Of a DNA stretch of 64,000 nucleotides, positions 17,666-29,900 are shown one piece after another. The DNA is taken from positions 1-64,000 of the forward strand of contig NW_025813787.1 in the NCBI RefSeq assembly GCF_021917145.1, given 5' to 3'. Made by a program: the position numbers and the translations under genes. The notes beneath the pieces were generated by a model. The model had not been told where the DNA came from. It did no database searches and was given only the letters and a program-made list of their open reading frames with translations. Source of the stretch: Hypomesus transpacificus. Lineage: Eukaryota; Chordata; Actinopteri; Osmeriformes; Osmeridae. The number at the start of each line of letters is the position of its first letter. Position 1 is the stretch's first letter.

Positions 17666-19102
17666 CGTCCTTATTAATGTCGCAAAGTGCCTAACAGTAG
17701 TCCGTAGATCTACAACCCCAAACCTAGTCCATCAGAAGAGAAAACACTCAATGGGAGGAATTCTAAATCTCACTCAAGCTTTAAGACCACAAGACTCACC
17801 TGTGGAACTTGCAGGAAACTGGTGGAGCGTAATATCACCACAGTCTTATATACAGGAGCAGGTTATCTCAGCTGCGATAGCTGTTATCACAGAGATAACC
17901 TAGCAAACAACTGTTGGTGTGAACAGGGCATCGTCACACAAAGAGACTGGGCTTTCTCCACTAAGACTGATTATCAAGGAGGCACTTAACGGGTGGCCTC
18001 TAGACAAGGTCAGTCAAGAGATTAAAAACGGGGAACATTGTGAGCTAATAAGTGTGAACTCTTGGTAATTTTAACGTTTATGTATTCTTAGAGTACGCTG
18101 ATTTGGCAGATGTAGAACAGCAGAAGAAATGTGCTCTTGACTAAGTCAAGAGGTATGAACAGAACAATGTCTTCAAAATCTATAAAATTGTGGTCCCCTT
18201 CTTTTAAAACGGGCTCCCCCACTGGCTTCGCCTCTGATCAATACTGGAAGGATACAACACAAACTGATTACCCATGAGCCATTGCATATTTTGCCGTGGT
18301 AAACCTGACACAAGGCCGGCTGGTTTCCTGAAAGCTTCATGCTGTGTTTATACCAAACGCAAAGAATAAACACATACGAATGTGAAGTAAAAAAAAAAAA
18401 ATGCTTCACTTTCGGTGTGAACACACAGGATTATGGTGGACAGCAACATGTTGTCAATTTGGCCTGTAAACGGATTTAAGTGTGCATCATTGGCTGTCAT
18501 TAGTATTCAATACTTCAGTTATCAATGTTTCAATCTTCTTTTTCAGTATTCAGGACTTAATTCTTGTACTTAATTCAGTCTTCAGGGTTCGGTTGATCCC
18601 ACGGCAGCACCGTATCAGCATGTTTTACTGAATGTTCTCAAGTGTTTACTGGACCGACCTGGATGGAAGTCTTATCACCACGGTAACAACCTGCCACGGG
18701 GCCTTGTTCCTAATGAGATTACAGCAGAGATAGTTCGAGTTAGGTAACACAGGGTCAAACATGGACGACTCAGTCACTAAACGGCCACACAGGCAAACTC
18801 TTTATTACTTTGTAGAAAAATAACCTCCACAACGTCACATAGCGTTTTTTGTATATGTATGACATTTTACATTGAAATTACACAATGAATACCTACAAAC
18901 ATTTAGTATCCAATCTGATGTCAGGAACATCCCTAGTTTAGCAAGCACATTTAGTCAACAACATCTACAGTAAAGCAGGGACTTTCTTTTACAGTTCAAC
19001 CTTTCTCTTTTCTTTCTCTTTAACTCTCCTCTCTCCATTTGTCTCTGCCTCCCATCCCTTCTTTCCTCCCATCTCTCCCCCCCCCCCCTCCCCCCTCCTG
19101 AC
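17666..19102. other. Spacer between pepsinogen 2 and the 3' end of pkd1
   Basis: Holds the distal upstream flank of pepsinogen 2 and the probable pkd1 3' UTR at its right end. The C/T-rich run at 19000-19100 is adjacent to the pkd1 stop. I see no further exon. Confidence 0.5.
18801..18806 (-). terminator. Polyadenylation signal of pkd1
   Basis: AATAAA on the minus strand about 300 bases downstream of the pkd1 stop codon (19103). It is the nearest canonical hexamer found by eye. Confidence 0.5.
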
Positions 19103-20308
19103 TCAGTCTCTCTCTACATCCACTCTCTCTGAAATCCAAGCTCTTCTCTTCACAGGACCCCCCTCCCTAACTAACCCTAACCCCTCCCTGGGGAGGCCCC
19201 TGTCCCCCTCACTGGGGTGGCCCCTGTCCCCCTCCTCACTCCTGGGTCTGCTCTTTGAGGGGGCCCCTCCACCCACATCTCCCCCACCTCGTCCTTCTCC
19301 ATCACCACCTCCTCTTCCTCCCTCTCTCCCTCCTCCTCCTCCACCACCCCCAGGGCCCTGCCAGGCTGCGTTGGCTGACTGACAGCTCCCAGAGTGCCAT
19401 GCCCTGCGTCTGGGCAGGCCCCCAGGAGGGCCCGCGCCCAAGCCCAGGACGGAGCTCCCGTGGGCAGCCTGGGCAGCCTCCGAGGGGTGGGCGTCCCTGG
19501 TGGTGTGGAGGTGGGGCTGGGCCACGGAAGATTTGGAGCAGCGAGTACGCGGCGGGGAGAGGTGGGCGGAGCGCGGAGAGGAGAGACTGACGGAGGGGGT
19601 CACGGAGAGAGGAGAGGAGGACAAGGAAATGGAAGACCTGGGGGGAATCTCTCTCTCGACCCTTCCACTTCTCCTCTCTCTGACCTGCCCCCACACTTCC
19701 TCTCCTCCTACCCCTCGATCAAGCCTCCTCCTCCTCCTGGCGGTGGTCTCCTCCAGACGCTCCTCCAGGCTCTGGATGTCCAGGGTGAGCTGGAGGACCT
19801 GGTCGAAGCGACCCAGCAGGAGAGCCAGGGTGGGAAGCAGCCGGTCCAGGGGGGCCTGGGGAGGAGGGCCATCTGGAGCACACACACCCCACCCCAGGCC
19901 CACAGAGAGGGGGGAGGAGGACAGGGGGGAGGAGAGGGGATGGGGGGAGGACAGGGGGGAGGAGAGGGGATGGGGGGAGGACAGGGGGGAGGAGAGGGGA
20001 TGGGGGGAGGAGGACAGGGGGGAGGAGAGAGAAGAGGAGGGTGGACGTGGGGAGGGGGAGAGAGGGTAACACGGGCGGGGGGAAGACGAGGGACAGGGGG
20101 AGGAGAGAGGACTGGGGCACAGGGGGGAGGAGAGAGGACTGGGGGACAGGGGGGAGGAGAGAGGACTGGAGGACAGGGGGGAGGAGAGAGGACTGGGGGA
20201 CAGGGGGGAGGAGAGAGGACAGGGGGAAAGGGGGGAGGACAGAAGGGAGCCCTGTGAGAATCTGGAGGGCGGGGCCTCCATGCCTTCAAACTGCACCCTG
20301 TGTCTGAA
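19103..20308 (-). other. pkd1b: pkd1 last exon: cytoplasmic tail with Ser/Pro repeat tract and coiled coil
   Basis: The 1206-bp last exon begins FRHRVQFEGMEAPPSRFSQG, close to human FRHKVRFEGMEPLPSR. It then runs through a long Ser/Pro/Leu repeat encoded by a GGGGAGGAGAG-type minisatellite (about 19895-20240). The conserved coiled coil returns at LLGRFDQVLQLTLDIQSLEE, the polycystin-2 binding region in mammals. The tail then becomes Arg-, Gly- and Ser-rich, less like PKD1, and ends ISERVDVERD. The frame is open throughout despite the repeats. Confidence 0.85.
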
Positions 20309-23300
20309 CTGGAGGGAGAGAGACAGCAAGAGAGAAGTTAAAGTCAACATCACAACTGAATAGAATGTAATCCCTGATTCCTCCCTCCCTCCCCGGTACC
20401 TCCTTGGTCCTGGTGAGGCCCATCCACAGCTTGAGTCTCTTGATGAAGAACTCCACCAGCTGGTAGTCCTGGAGCCTCGCGGCTGGGCAGCATAGCTCCC
20501 CCTGCACACACCTGCACACACAATCCAACTCAGGCGTCTGTGTTCATGTGTGAGGGAGTGTTGACCCCCCCAGCCCATCACCGCCTCATCCCAAACCCAA
20601 CAGCAGTACCAGCAGGAGAACAGCAGCAGTACCAGCAGGACAGCAGCAGCAGTACCAGCAGGACAGCAGCAGTACCAGCAGGACAACAGCAGTACCAGCA
20701 TGACAGTAGCAGTACCAGCAGGACAGCAGCAGTACCAGCAGGACAACAGCAGTACCAGCATGACAGTAGCAGTACCAGCAGGACAGCAGCAGTACCAGCA
20801 GGACAACAGCAGTACCAGCATGACAGTAGCAGTACCAGCAGGACAGCAGCAGTACCAGCAGGACAGCAGCAGTACCAGCAGGACAACAGCAGTACCAGCA
20901 TGACAGTAGCAGTACCAGCAGGACAACAGCAGTACCAGCAGGACAACAGCAGTAACAGCAGGACAGTAGCAGTACCAACAGGACAGCAGCAGTACCAGCA
21001 GGACAGCAGCAGTACCAGCAGGACAACAGCAGTACCAGTATGACAGCAGCAGTATCAGTAGGACAGCAGCAGTACCAGCAGGACAACAGCAGTACCAGCA
21101 GAACAGCAGCAGTACCAGTACGACAGCAGCAGTACCAATATGACAGCAGCAGTACCAGTAGGACAACAGCAGTACCAGTAGGACAGCAGCAGTACCAGCA
21201 GGACAGCAGCAGTACCTGTAGGCTGTGAGGAGGGTGGCTCCAGCCAGCCTGGCCAGCAGGCCCAGTGCTGCCCCCTGCAGGAGGAGGCAGAACAGAGTTC
21301 CCAGGTGGGGCCGGGCCGCACACAGCCTCCCCTGGACCAGGCCCCCCCGCAGCAGCTCCAGCACAGACACACTGGCAGCACGCACAGACTGGAAGCCCTC
21401 CACTGAGCTGCAGAACAACTGACACACACACACGGGGGTTAGGGTACCATGTGGGAGTGTGCGCATGTCTGAGACTGTGATTGAGGGTGTGTGGGTACAC
21501 TTGTGTGTCCTATCCGGTGTGTATGTTACCAGGTGTGTGTCTGTTACCAGGTGTGTGTGTGTGTGTTACCAGGTGTCCTGTGTGCGAGCAGAGCAGCAAC
21601 AGCAGGGTCAGCATCAAGGCCACGCCCACCAGCTCCCTCCACGACCTCTGGAGAACCCGACCAATCACAACCCAGCGCTGCACCAACCCCAGGGTGCCCA
21701 CCAGCTGGGGTACATACACAGACACACAGACAGACCACACACACACAGCTCAGTGGTTAGAGCTTCTGGCAGCAGACCCCAGGTCCCCCCCTGCTGACAG
21801 TACCTTGAGCAGCAGCAGTGTTAGCAGCAGATCCCAGGTCCCCCCCTGCTGACAGTACCTTGAGCAGCAGCAGTGTTAGCAGCAGATCCCAGGTCCCCCC
21901 CTGCTGACAGTACCTTGAGCAGCAGCAGTGTTAGCAGCAGACCCCAGGTCCCCCCCTGCTGACAGTACCTTGAGCAGCAGCAGTGTTAGCAGCAGATCCC
22001 AGGTCCCCCCCTGCTGACAGTACCTTGAGCAGCAGCAGTGTTAGCAGCAGAACCCAGGTCCCCCCCTGCTGACAGTACCTTGAGCAGCAGCAGTGTTAGC
22101 AGCAGACCCCAGGTCCCCCCCCCCCCCCCTGCTGACAGTACCTTGAGCAGCAGCAGTGTTAGCAGCAGACCCCAGGTCCCCCCCCCCCCCCTGCTGAGAG
22201 TACCTTGAGCAGCAGCAGTGTCAGCAGCAGGGCAGCCAGCTGGGACGCCCCTCGGGCCAGCAGGGCGGCGCTGTGGAGCTGTATGAAGCTGAGAGGCTGG
22301 ACCCGGAGCTGGGCCAGAGGAAGAGAGGAGATCCACGTTACTACATAAACACTCTCAGACTGAACCATCAGGGAGTCATGGTTCAGGATGAGTTATGTTG
22401 ATGTTCAAAATCTGTCCTTAACAACCAGGACGTGTCCTTAGCAGCGAGTGCTACCTGGAGCAGACAGGAAGTGGCCTGGGAGAGGAAGTGCAGTCGGAGC
22501 ACGGCCGTTGCCAGGGACAACAAGGCCAGGAGGAGCTGGAGCCAGTGCCAACCTTGACGTAGGTACTGGGCATGCTCAGTAGCCATGGCCCACAGTTGCC
22601 GGGAGAGGAGGAGGAGAGAGCACAGGAGAAGGAGAACCTGGAGAGGAAGAGGAGAGAGGAAGAGGAGAGGAGGAGGAGAGGAGGGAGAAAGTGGAGGGAG
22701 GAAGATGGGAGGAGGAGAGGAGGAGGAGAGGAGAGTAGGAGAGGATGGGAGAGAGGAGACTGGTTGAACACAAGAATCCTCCAGATTTCTAAAGCATGGT
22801 CTTGTGTATAGTGCTGTGTGTGATCAGGAATGCCTCATTCATTCATGGAACCAATTCATTTATCAATGCATTACTTCTTTCATTCATCAATTCTTGGGCG
22901 AACACAGTTACCATGAGCACCATGTGCAGGCCGGGCCCTGAGGAGGATGGAGGGATGAGGACAGGACTGACGGAGAGAGAGTGGAGGAAAGCGTGTGTGG
23001 GGCTCCGCTCCAACCCCACAGACACACACACAAACACGGCCGTCCCTGTGTGGTACTGGGTGAAGTCCACAGCCACGCCGGTCAGCCTGAGGAGGACACA
23101 CCTGTTAGTGTGAAGCTGCAAGCCCTCCCTGACCACGCCCTGTGGAGCCCTCCCTGACCACGCCCTGTGGAGCCCTCCCTGCTCCCACGCCCTGTGGAGC
23201 CCTCCCTGCTCCGACCCCCTGTGGAGCCCTCCCTGCTCCGACCCCCTGTGGAGCCCTCCCTGCTCCCACGCCCTGTGGAGCCCTCCCTGACCACGCCCTG

Positions 23301-23884
23301 TGGAGCCCTCCCTGCTCCCACGCCCTGTGGAGCCCTCCTTGCTCCCACGCCCTGTGGAGCCCTCCCTGCTCCCACAGCAGTCCCAACACGGCAGACTGAC
23401 CTGGTCGTGTTCAGCAGGGCGGACAGCAGCGCCCGTGTCGTCTCACTGCCGTTGCCCAACAACGACGTCACGACGGGCTCGGCGCCGCACCTGAGCCGTA
23501 ACCGTGGCAACCCCACCAGGCGGAGGGCGGGGTCCTCGTACAGGTGAGGGACCAGGGCGTGGTCCAACCACTGCCATGTCTCCCCCAACCTGGAGGGGTG
23601 AGGGAAGAGGTGAACACACACACACCCTCATGTACACACACACGGACACCCACACACACACGCTCTGTCCTACCCGGTGACAGAGGAGAGGTGGTGTGTG
23701 TGCAGCAGGGAGTGTGTGAGCGAGGAGCGCAGCCTCCGCCCCTGGCTCTCCTCCACACAGGCCTGGTAGTTCACCATCAACACCAGCAGCAGGAACAGCA
23801 GGTGACCCACACAGCTCTGGGCAGGAGAGGGGAGGGAGAGGGGAGGGAGGAACAGCGTGCCTTGATGTCCTTCACTTCAATGTC

Positions 23885-23919
<35 letters not shown>

Positions 23920-26900
23920 CTATACCTTGATGAGCGCATGCAGAGCACGCACCTTCCTGGCCTCCTCCATGGCCTGCAGCAGAGCAAACCCACAGGGGGG
24001 GCGCACCTTGCCCCCCTCCCCGCCCCCCTCCAGGCCCCCCTGCCTGGTCCCACAGCTCTCCTGGGCCAGACGCTCGTCCACCTCTGGGTCGACTGGCCTC
24101 CACACCACCGTCTCCCACACGGCTTGCACACACACCTGAGGGACAGACAGGGGAGCTCCACATTGACATGCGTATTTCCATCCTTCCACCCAGCACACCT
24201 GGGGGGGGGGCATGTTACCCCTCCGGGCTGCATCCGGGCTGGGGCGTGGCCTCACCTTGAACGTCTCCAGGAGCAGAGCGGAGGTGAGGAGGGCCGAGCC
24301 GGACGACAGCAGCCACATCAGAAGCACCTTGCTGGGGAAGCTGGCTCCATACAGCCCCACTAGCCCCAGGCAGGCCCCCAGCACCAGCCCCACCAGGGGG
24401 TACAGCACCCGCAGGGCCCAGGGAGGGAGCTCCAGGCCTGGGTCACCACGACACACACCTGCAGGGACGTGGGGGAGACGGGCGGCTCAGGAAAGCTACT
24501 TCACGGTCTACATCATCATCATCATCGTGTGTTCACAGACTTGAGCGTACCTATGCGTGTGGGGGAGAGTGCGGGGGAGGAGTCAGGGGAGGGGCTTGGG
24601 ATGACAGTGCTGGCCATGGAGTATGCAGAGGGGGAGGGGCAGGGGGAGGAGAGGGAGGGGCAGGAGGCCTTGTGGAGGTCCTCTCCGTACGCAGGCTTGT
24701 CCACGCTCAGCTCTGACCAGCTGCTGCCCCACGAACTACAGCTCCGACTGCAACACACAGGAGAGGGAGGACCTATAGGTCAGGGGTGGAGGTGTAAGGT
24801 GAGGGGTGGAGATGTTAGGTGAGGGGTGGAGATGTTAGGTGAGGGGTGAAGGTGTTAGGTGAGGGGTGGAGATGTTAGGTGAGGGGTGGAGGTCTTACGT
24901 GTTAGTGAGGGAGGAGGTCCGAGGAGAGAATCGACCGCTGTCCGAGGGGGAGGAGGGCGGGCGGGCGTCTGGGTCCACGTCTGTAGCTATGGACCTCAGC
25001 AGACTCTCCTCTGAACAACACAAGATGGACACACAGCTCTCATAGTTACTGTCTCTCTCCCTCCACCTCCCCCCCTCTCTCCTCCTTACTAGATTTTGAA
25101 AGGAATGTGAGTGAAGTACAGTGCAGTAGACAGACTGTCTCACCGGACAGAGTGAGGGTGTGATTCTGTCCCAGAGACACCTGAGAAGACAGCTGGAAGG
25201 GGGAGGGGAGAGCAGGGAGGGAGGAGGGGGAAGGGAGGGAGGAGGGGGGCGCCAGACGGGGCTTCATCAGAGCCTTCTTCCTCTTCAGAACCCGAGTCGG
25301 GACGACCTCCAGGGCCTCTCCTCCACAGGGGTCAGAGGTCAGGCCCCAGATGCATGCTGGGAGGTCAAGGAGGCTGTCACAGGAGGGCCACCTCACCATC
25401 CCTCCGTCCCCCTCCCCTCCCCCGCCCCCCCAGGGGTCCAGAGAGGAGGGAGTCGCTCTTCCAGAAACATCAGACTCCACCTCACACAGGAAGGACGGGA
25501 CGCCCTCTTCTGACTGGCCAAGATAAACGTCCATTTCCACTGATTGGCAGACGGGAGAGGGAGGGATGTCCACCGGCACCTGGAACACACACACACAGTA
25601 TTAGTATCAAGATGAAGAAAGAAGAAGACAGAGAGAGAGACAGAGTGAGAAAGAAAGAGACAAGAGTGAGAGAGACCTGAGTGCGGGTCTTCCTGAACAG
25701 GAAGCAGAGGAGACACTGCAGAGGAAACACCATCACAGCAATCACCATCCCCACGGCAACTGTCTCCCCGGTAACAAGCATGCGGAACGAAACGGGGCCA
25801 CTACAACCAAGGGACAAAACATTCACCATCACATCAGTTACATCACACCCTCCCCCCCCCCCCCCCCCCCCCTCAGGTGACTCCCCCCCTCCCTCAGGTA
25901 ACCCCCCCCCCCCTCACCTGTGTCCGTGCGTGCCCGTGGCCCCATACCACAGCGCCCCCAGGCCCAAGTACAGGTGTAGCAGCAGGGCGCAGCATGTCAC
26001 CCGCTGGCCCCGCGTGAACCGGCTGTGGGCGGGGCGTTCCCATAGCGACAGCCACAGGTGACGCTCCGTCAGACCGTAAATCAGCTGGGAGGAGAGAACA
26101 CGCCGAAACTGAGAGAGATCCTCTGGACCTGGGGGGAAGGGGGAGAGAGAGAGGGGTGAGAGAGAGAGACAGACAGAGAGAGGGGAGAGAGAGAGAGAGA
26201 GGGGGGGTGGCGAGAGAGAGAGAGGGGGGAGAGCGAGAGGGGGGGGGGGGGAAGAGGAGAGAGGAGATATGAGCAGAAGAGAGGGAGCAAGTGACACAAA
26301 TGTGTGTGAGTGAGTGTGTGTGTGTGTGTGTGCTCACATGAGGCCAGCACCTCCCTCTCCAGCGCTGGGCTCCTCTGGTCCACAGAGAGCCAGCCGTCCA
26401 CCAGGAAGTAGAACAGACGGTCAGACTGAGGGTCCACAACCACCACATGCTGCACGTACCAGGACGGCTCCAGGCCTGACACACACACATGTTGTTCTCT
26501 ATACCCATGACATCTGTATGTTAAGCATCCTGCAGTTTCCAACCCCTTGCGCTGGGTGTGTCTGTACATGTGTGTGTGTGTTTCTATCTGTGTGTGTGTA
26601 TACCCGTGTTGTCGTGCCAGAGGCGTATCTTCCACACCTCCCCCAGGTAGCGGTGCGTCTGCAGGTGGAACAGGTCGAGGCTGCTGCGTTGGAACGCCCC
26701 CGGCCTCCCCAGGTGACGACCTCCACTCTGGGACACACCATGCAGACTGATCCCCACGTGAGCTGTCGTCCCTGGGGGAGAGAGAGAGAGGGGGAGAGAG
26801 GGGGAGATAGAGAGAGAGAGCAAGAGGGAGAGAGGAACCCTGCTCACTCGTCACAGCTGTGTCTAGTTACGTCTGTCTGTCTGTCAATCCACCCACCTCC

Positions 26901-29900
26901 CTACGCCTCCACCCCCCCATCCCAGTACCTGCTCCACGCCTCCAGCCGGTCTTGACCAGGACCCAGTAGTGGTGGGGTCCGGGGGGCCCACAGAGCCCGC
27001 CCTGGGCCAGCCTCAGCCTCTCCAGCAGGTCCATCCTGTGGGCTGCCTGGCCCAGCAGCAGGTGGATCCCCACCAGAACAGCACACACCACCCCCACCAG
27101 CACGTTACGCATCGGCCCGCCCTCCTGCGGAGCACCCGGATCACATTCATCCGTTATGTTCAGGGGTTCTTAACCCTGGTCCTTCATGTTTGAGATGTTT
27201 CCCTGTTCCAGCACACCAGACTCAGAACTCCCTCTGAGCTGGGTGACGACCCATCTGGATCAGGCGTGTTGGAACAGGGAAACATCCACACACAAGCCTA
27301 CCGGCGGCAGGAGCACCAGGGCCTCCGGGTGCACGAACACGCTGGCCCCAAACAGGGTGAGGTGCTGGGTGAGGCAGCAGGCCCTGCGGAGGCTGCTGCC
27401 CCCCAGTGGCTGGAGGCCAGCACTGCTCCAGCGCCCCTCCTCCAGGCTGTAGTACTGGCAGAGGGAGCTGAAGACCCAGGCTGAGGCCTGGACAGCCTCG
27501 GGGGTCAGGGAGGAGTAGAGGCCGATGGAAAGAGGCTGGGCTGAGGAGTTCAGACTGGGGACAAGTTCACCTTATCACCTTATTTGTCATTTTTAACAAG
27601 GAGGGAACCAAGGTATGATTATTGTTATAAACATACACACAAACTGTATCGAACAATATTGAAATCTAAAAACAGATCCTCCCAAAGAAGACTTGCAAGG
27701 TGGTATTAATAATAATAATATGTGTCTACATATAAAACATGTTGCTGCTGTTGGAATGAGCCTCACAGTGGGGAGAGGAAAACCGTTTCCTCCAGGGAGT
27801 CTGACGTGTTGGAGAAGAAGAGGCTGATCTCTCGGAGCAGGGCATTCTGGGATGCAGGAGGACCACCCTGAGAGGCCACAAGGATCCTCACCTGTCCAGA
27901 GCGACGCACAGCAGCTCCTGTGGAATTCAAAACTGTCAAATTAGAACTTTATTCGTACTGCACTTTTTACAAGCAGTGTCACAGAGGGCTTAACAGGCGC
28001 ACACCACATTTACCAGAAAACAGAACACAGGTAACATGTCTACAGGTAACATGACTACAGGTTACATGTCTACAGGTAACATGTCTACCTGCAAGCAGGC
28101 TGAAGTTGAAGGTGATGAACAGTCCAGCATTTGGCTTCAGCCAATCCCCAGCCTTCACCGTAAAGTTCACCCACCCGTTGGTCAAAAGGGTTACATTCAG
28201 CCCTAGGGGCGTTCCTTCCTCCCCAGCCCCTCCCCCAGCCTCCCCCATGTGACCCATTCCAGGCCTAGCCCTACCCACTCCCATTGGTGGTGGGTTGTCC
28301 AGGGTGACGCGTATGGCCCTATCAGGGTCCAGGTCCTGGATGGGTATGGGCTGGCCCTGTGGTGTGGTGAACTCCATGGCGGCCATCTTGGTGGAGATGG
28401 GAGGGCTAGCGGGGGTGAGGAGGGGGGTCCAGCCTCCCCCCTCCATGCTGAGGACGATCTGGACCACCTCCGAACCCCACTTCCTCAACTGGTCACTGAG
28501 GGAGACAGGGATGAGGAACTGGCAGGGAGGAGGAGGGGGGGAGGAGTATCGCTGCTCCTCATTGGACGACGTCGACCGGGAAGCCGGTTGCGATTGGTCG
28601 GACTGGTTCGACTGGCGGGGGTTGTCGTCATCGGTGCACAGGAGCCGGGAGGGGTTGCCGCGGAAACCGAGGGTGTCAATCCGAGGGGTGGAGAGGACGA
28701 GGGGCTCCTCACCCGGGGAACGCCGGCGCATCAGGGAGCCCATGAGCGCCCCGGCAAGGGAGAGAGCGCTCACTGCAGTCCTGGAGGGGGAGGACGAGCT
28801 AGAGGATGGGGAGGAGGGGCTAGGGGATGGGGAGGAAGGGCTAGAGGATGGGGAGGAGGAGCTGGAGGATGGGGAGGAGGGGCTAGAGGATGGGGAGGAG
28901 GGGCTAGAGGATGGGGAGGCGGGGCTGGAAGCCAAATAACTTCCTGTGAGACAGAGAAGGACATTATCAGAAACAAACTAAATCCACCACAGTGAAGCAA
29001 AGGTGGGGATTTGAATCCCTGAATGGTCTATCGGAGTCTACGATTGGTCAGTACCTAGGATGGTGAGGATGTTCCTTCCAGTTTCTATGGCTAAGGTGCC
29101 TCCTGGATCCGTGTGCTGTTCCATCACGTGGGTCATCCTCCCCAGCGCTTCTAGAACCTTCTCCTGGCAGCACGCCTCGCTGGGAACCTCCTGGACAAAC
29201 ACACAGGACCTGTGAGGATTCACTGGACTAAATACATCATTTGTTGCACACGAGAATACAGGGAAAGAAAATACAGATTGTGTAGAATGTGGAAAGTACA
29301 GCAGATAATCAAAAAAAAAATTATTGTTTCATTCACGGTTTATGAGGCTTAGAAATTCCTCTCTGTGTGTCAGGTTGTGCAGGGTGGCAGACTCACAGTG
29401 GCCTGAGCCAAGGCAGAGCTGACCAGGGCAGCCTGCTGGAGGGAGGAGAGGGGGAGAGAGGCCAGGGCTCGCGTCACCTCCCCCCTGATCGCCCTCCTTT
29501 CCTGGAGATCCTCCTCCCTGTCCTCACGAGACATCTAGGAGAGGAGGAGAGGGGATGAGAAGGAGGAGATGAGGAGGAGAGGGGATGAGGAGGAGGAGGA
29601 GAGGGGAGCAGAGGAGATGAAGAGAGGGTAGCAGAGGAGATGAGGAGGAGAGGGGATGAGGAGGAGATAAGAAGGAAATGAGGAGAGAAATAAAGAGGTA
29701 GCAGAGGAGACCGTCAAAATCATTTGTGGTCCTGACACGACACTCCGCTGTGTGCTCTCTACCTGGTTGAGCTGGCTGCTCAGGGAGATGCAGTAGGGAA
29801 TGAGGTCTTGTGGGTTGCCATGTTGGAGGGCCGACCGCAGCTCTGTTCGGCCCCTGTTTCTCAGCCACTCTCTGGCAACCTCCCCCTCCCTTGGCCGCCG

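Larger units (their letters stand above)
20400..26129 (-). other. pkd1b: pkd1 exons 26-40: membrane segments 2-11 and cytoplasmic loops
   Basis: Exon cores: 26129-25918 (LWLSLWERPAHSRFTRGQ, segment 2), 25803-25680 (segment 3, AVGMVIAVMVFPLQCLL), 25580-25140 and 25012-24900 (large Ser/Pro cytoplasmic loop), 24750-24550, 24462-24255 (LYGASFPSKVLLMWLLSSG), 24136-23932 (RPPCGFALLQAMEEARKVRA), 23820-23671, 23592-23400, 23100-22920, 22590-22450, 22308-22204, 21710-21560, 21420-21216 and 20501-20400 (DYQLVEFFIKRLKLWMGLTR). The last six segments correspond to the TRP-like part shared with polycystin-2. Two arrays here repeat splice donors. Confidence 0.85.

Noticed and set aside
20540-21228. Gln/Tyr-rich plus-strand frame (QQYQQDSSSTSRT)
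   Set aside because: Antisense reading of the 20-bp intronic array at the pkd1 donor; repeat artefact.
23105-23621. Repeats such as GAGRAPQGV
   Set aside because: 27-bp minisatellite in a pkd1 intron; it lies beyond the GT donor at about 23400.
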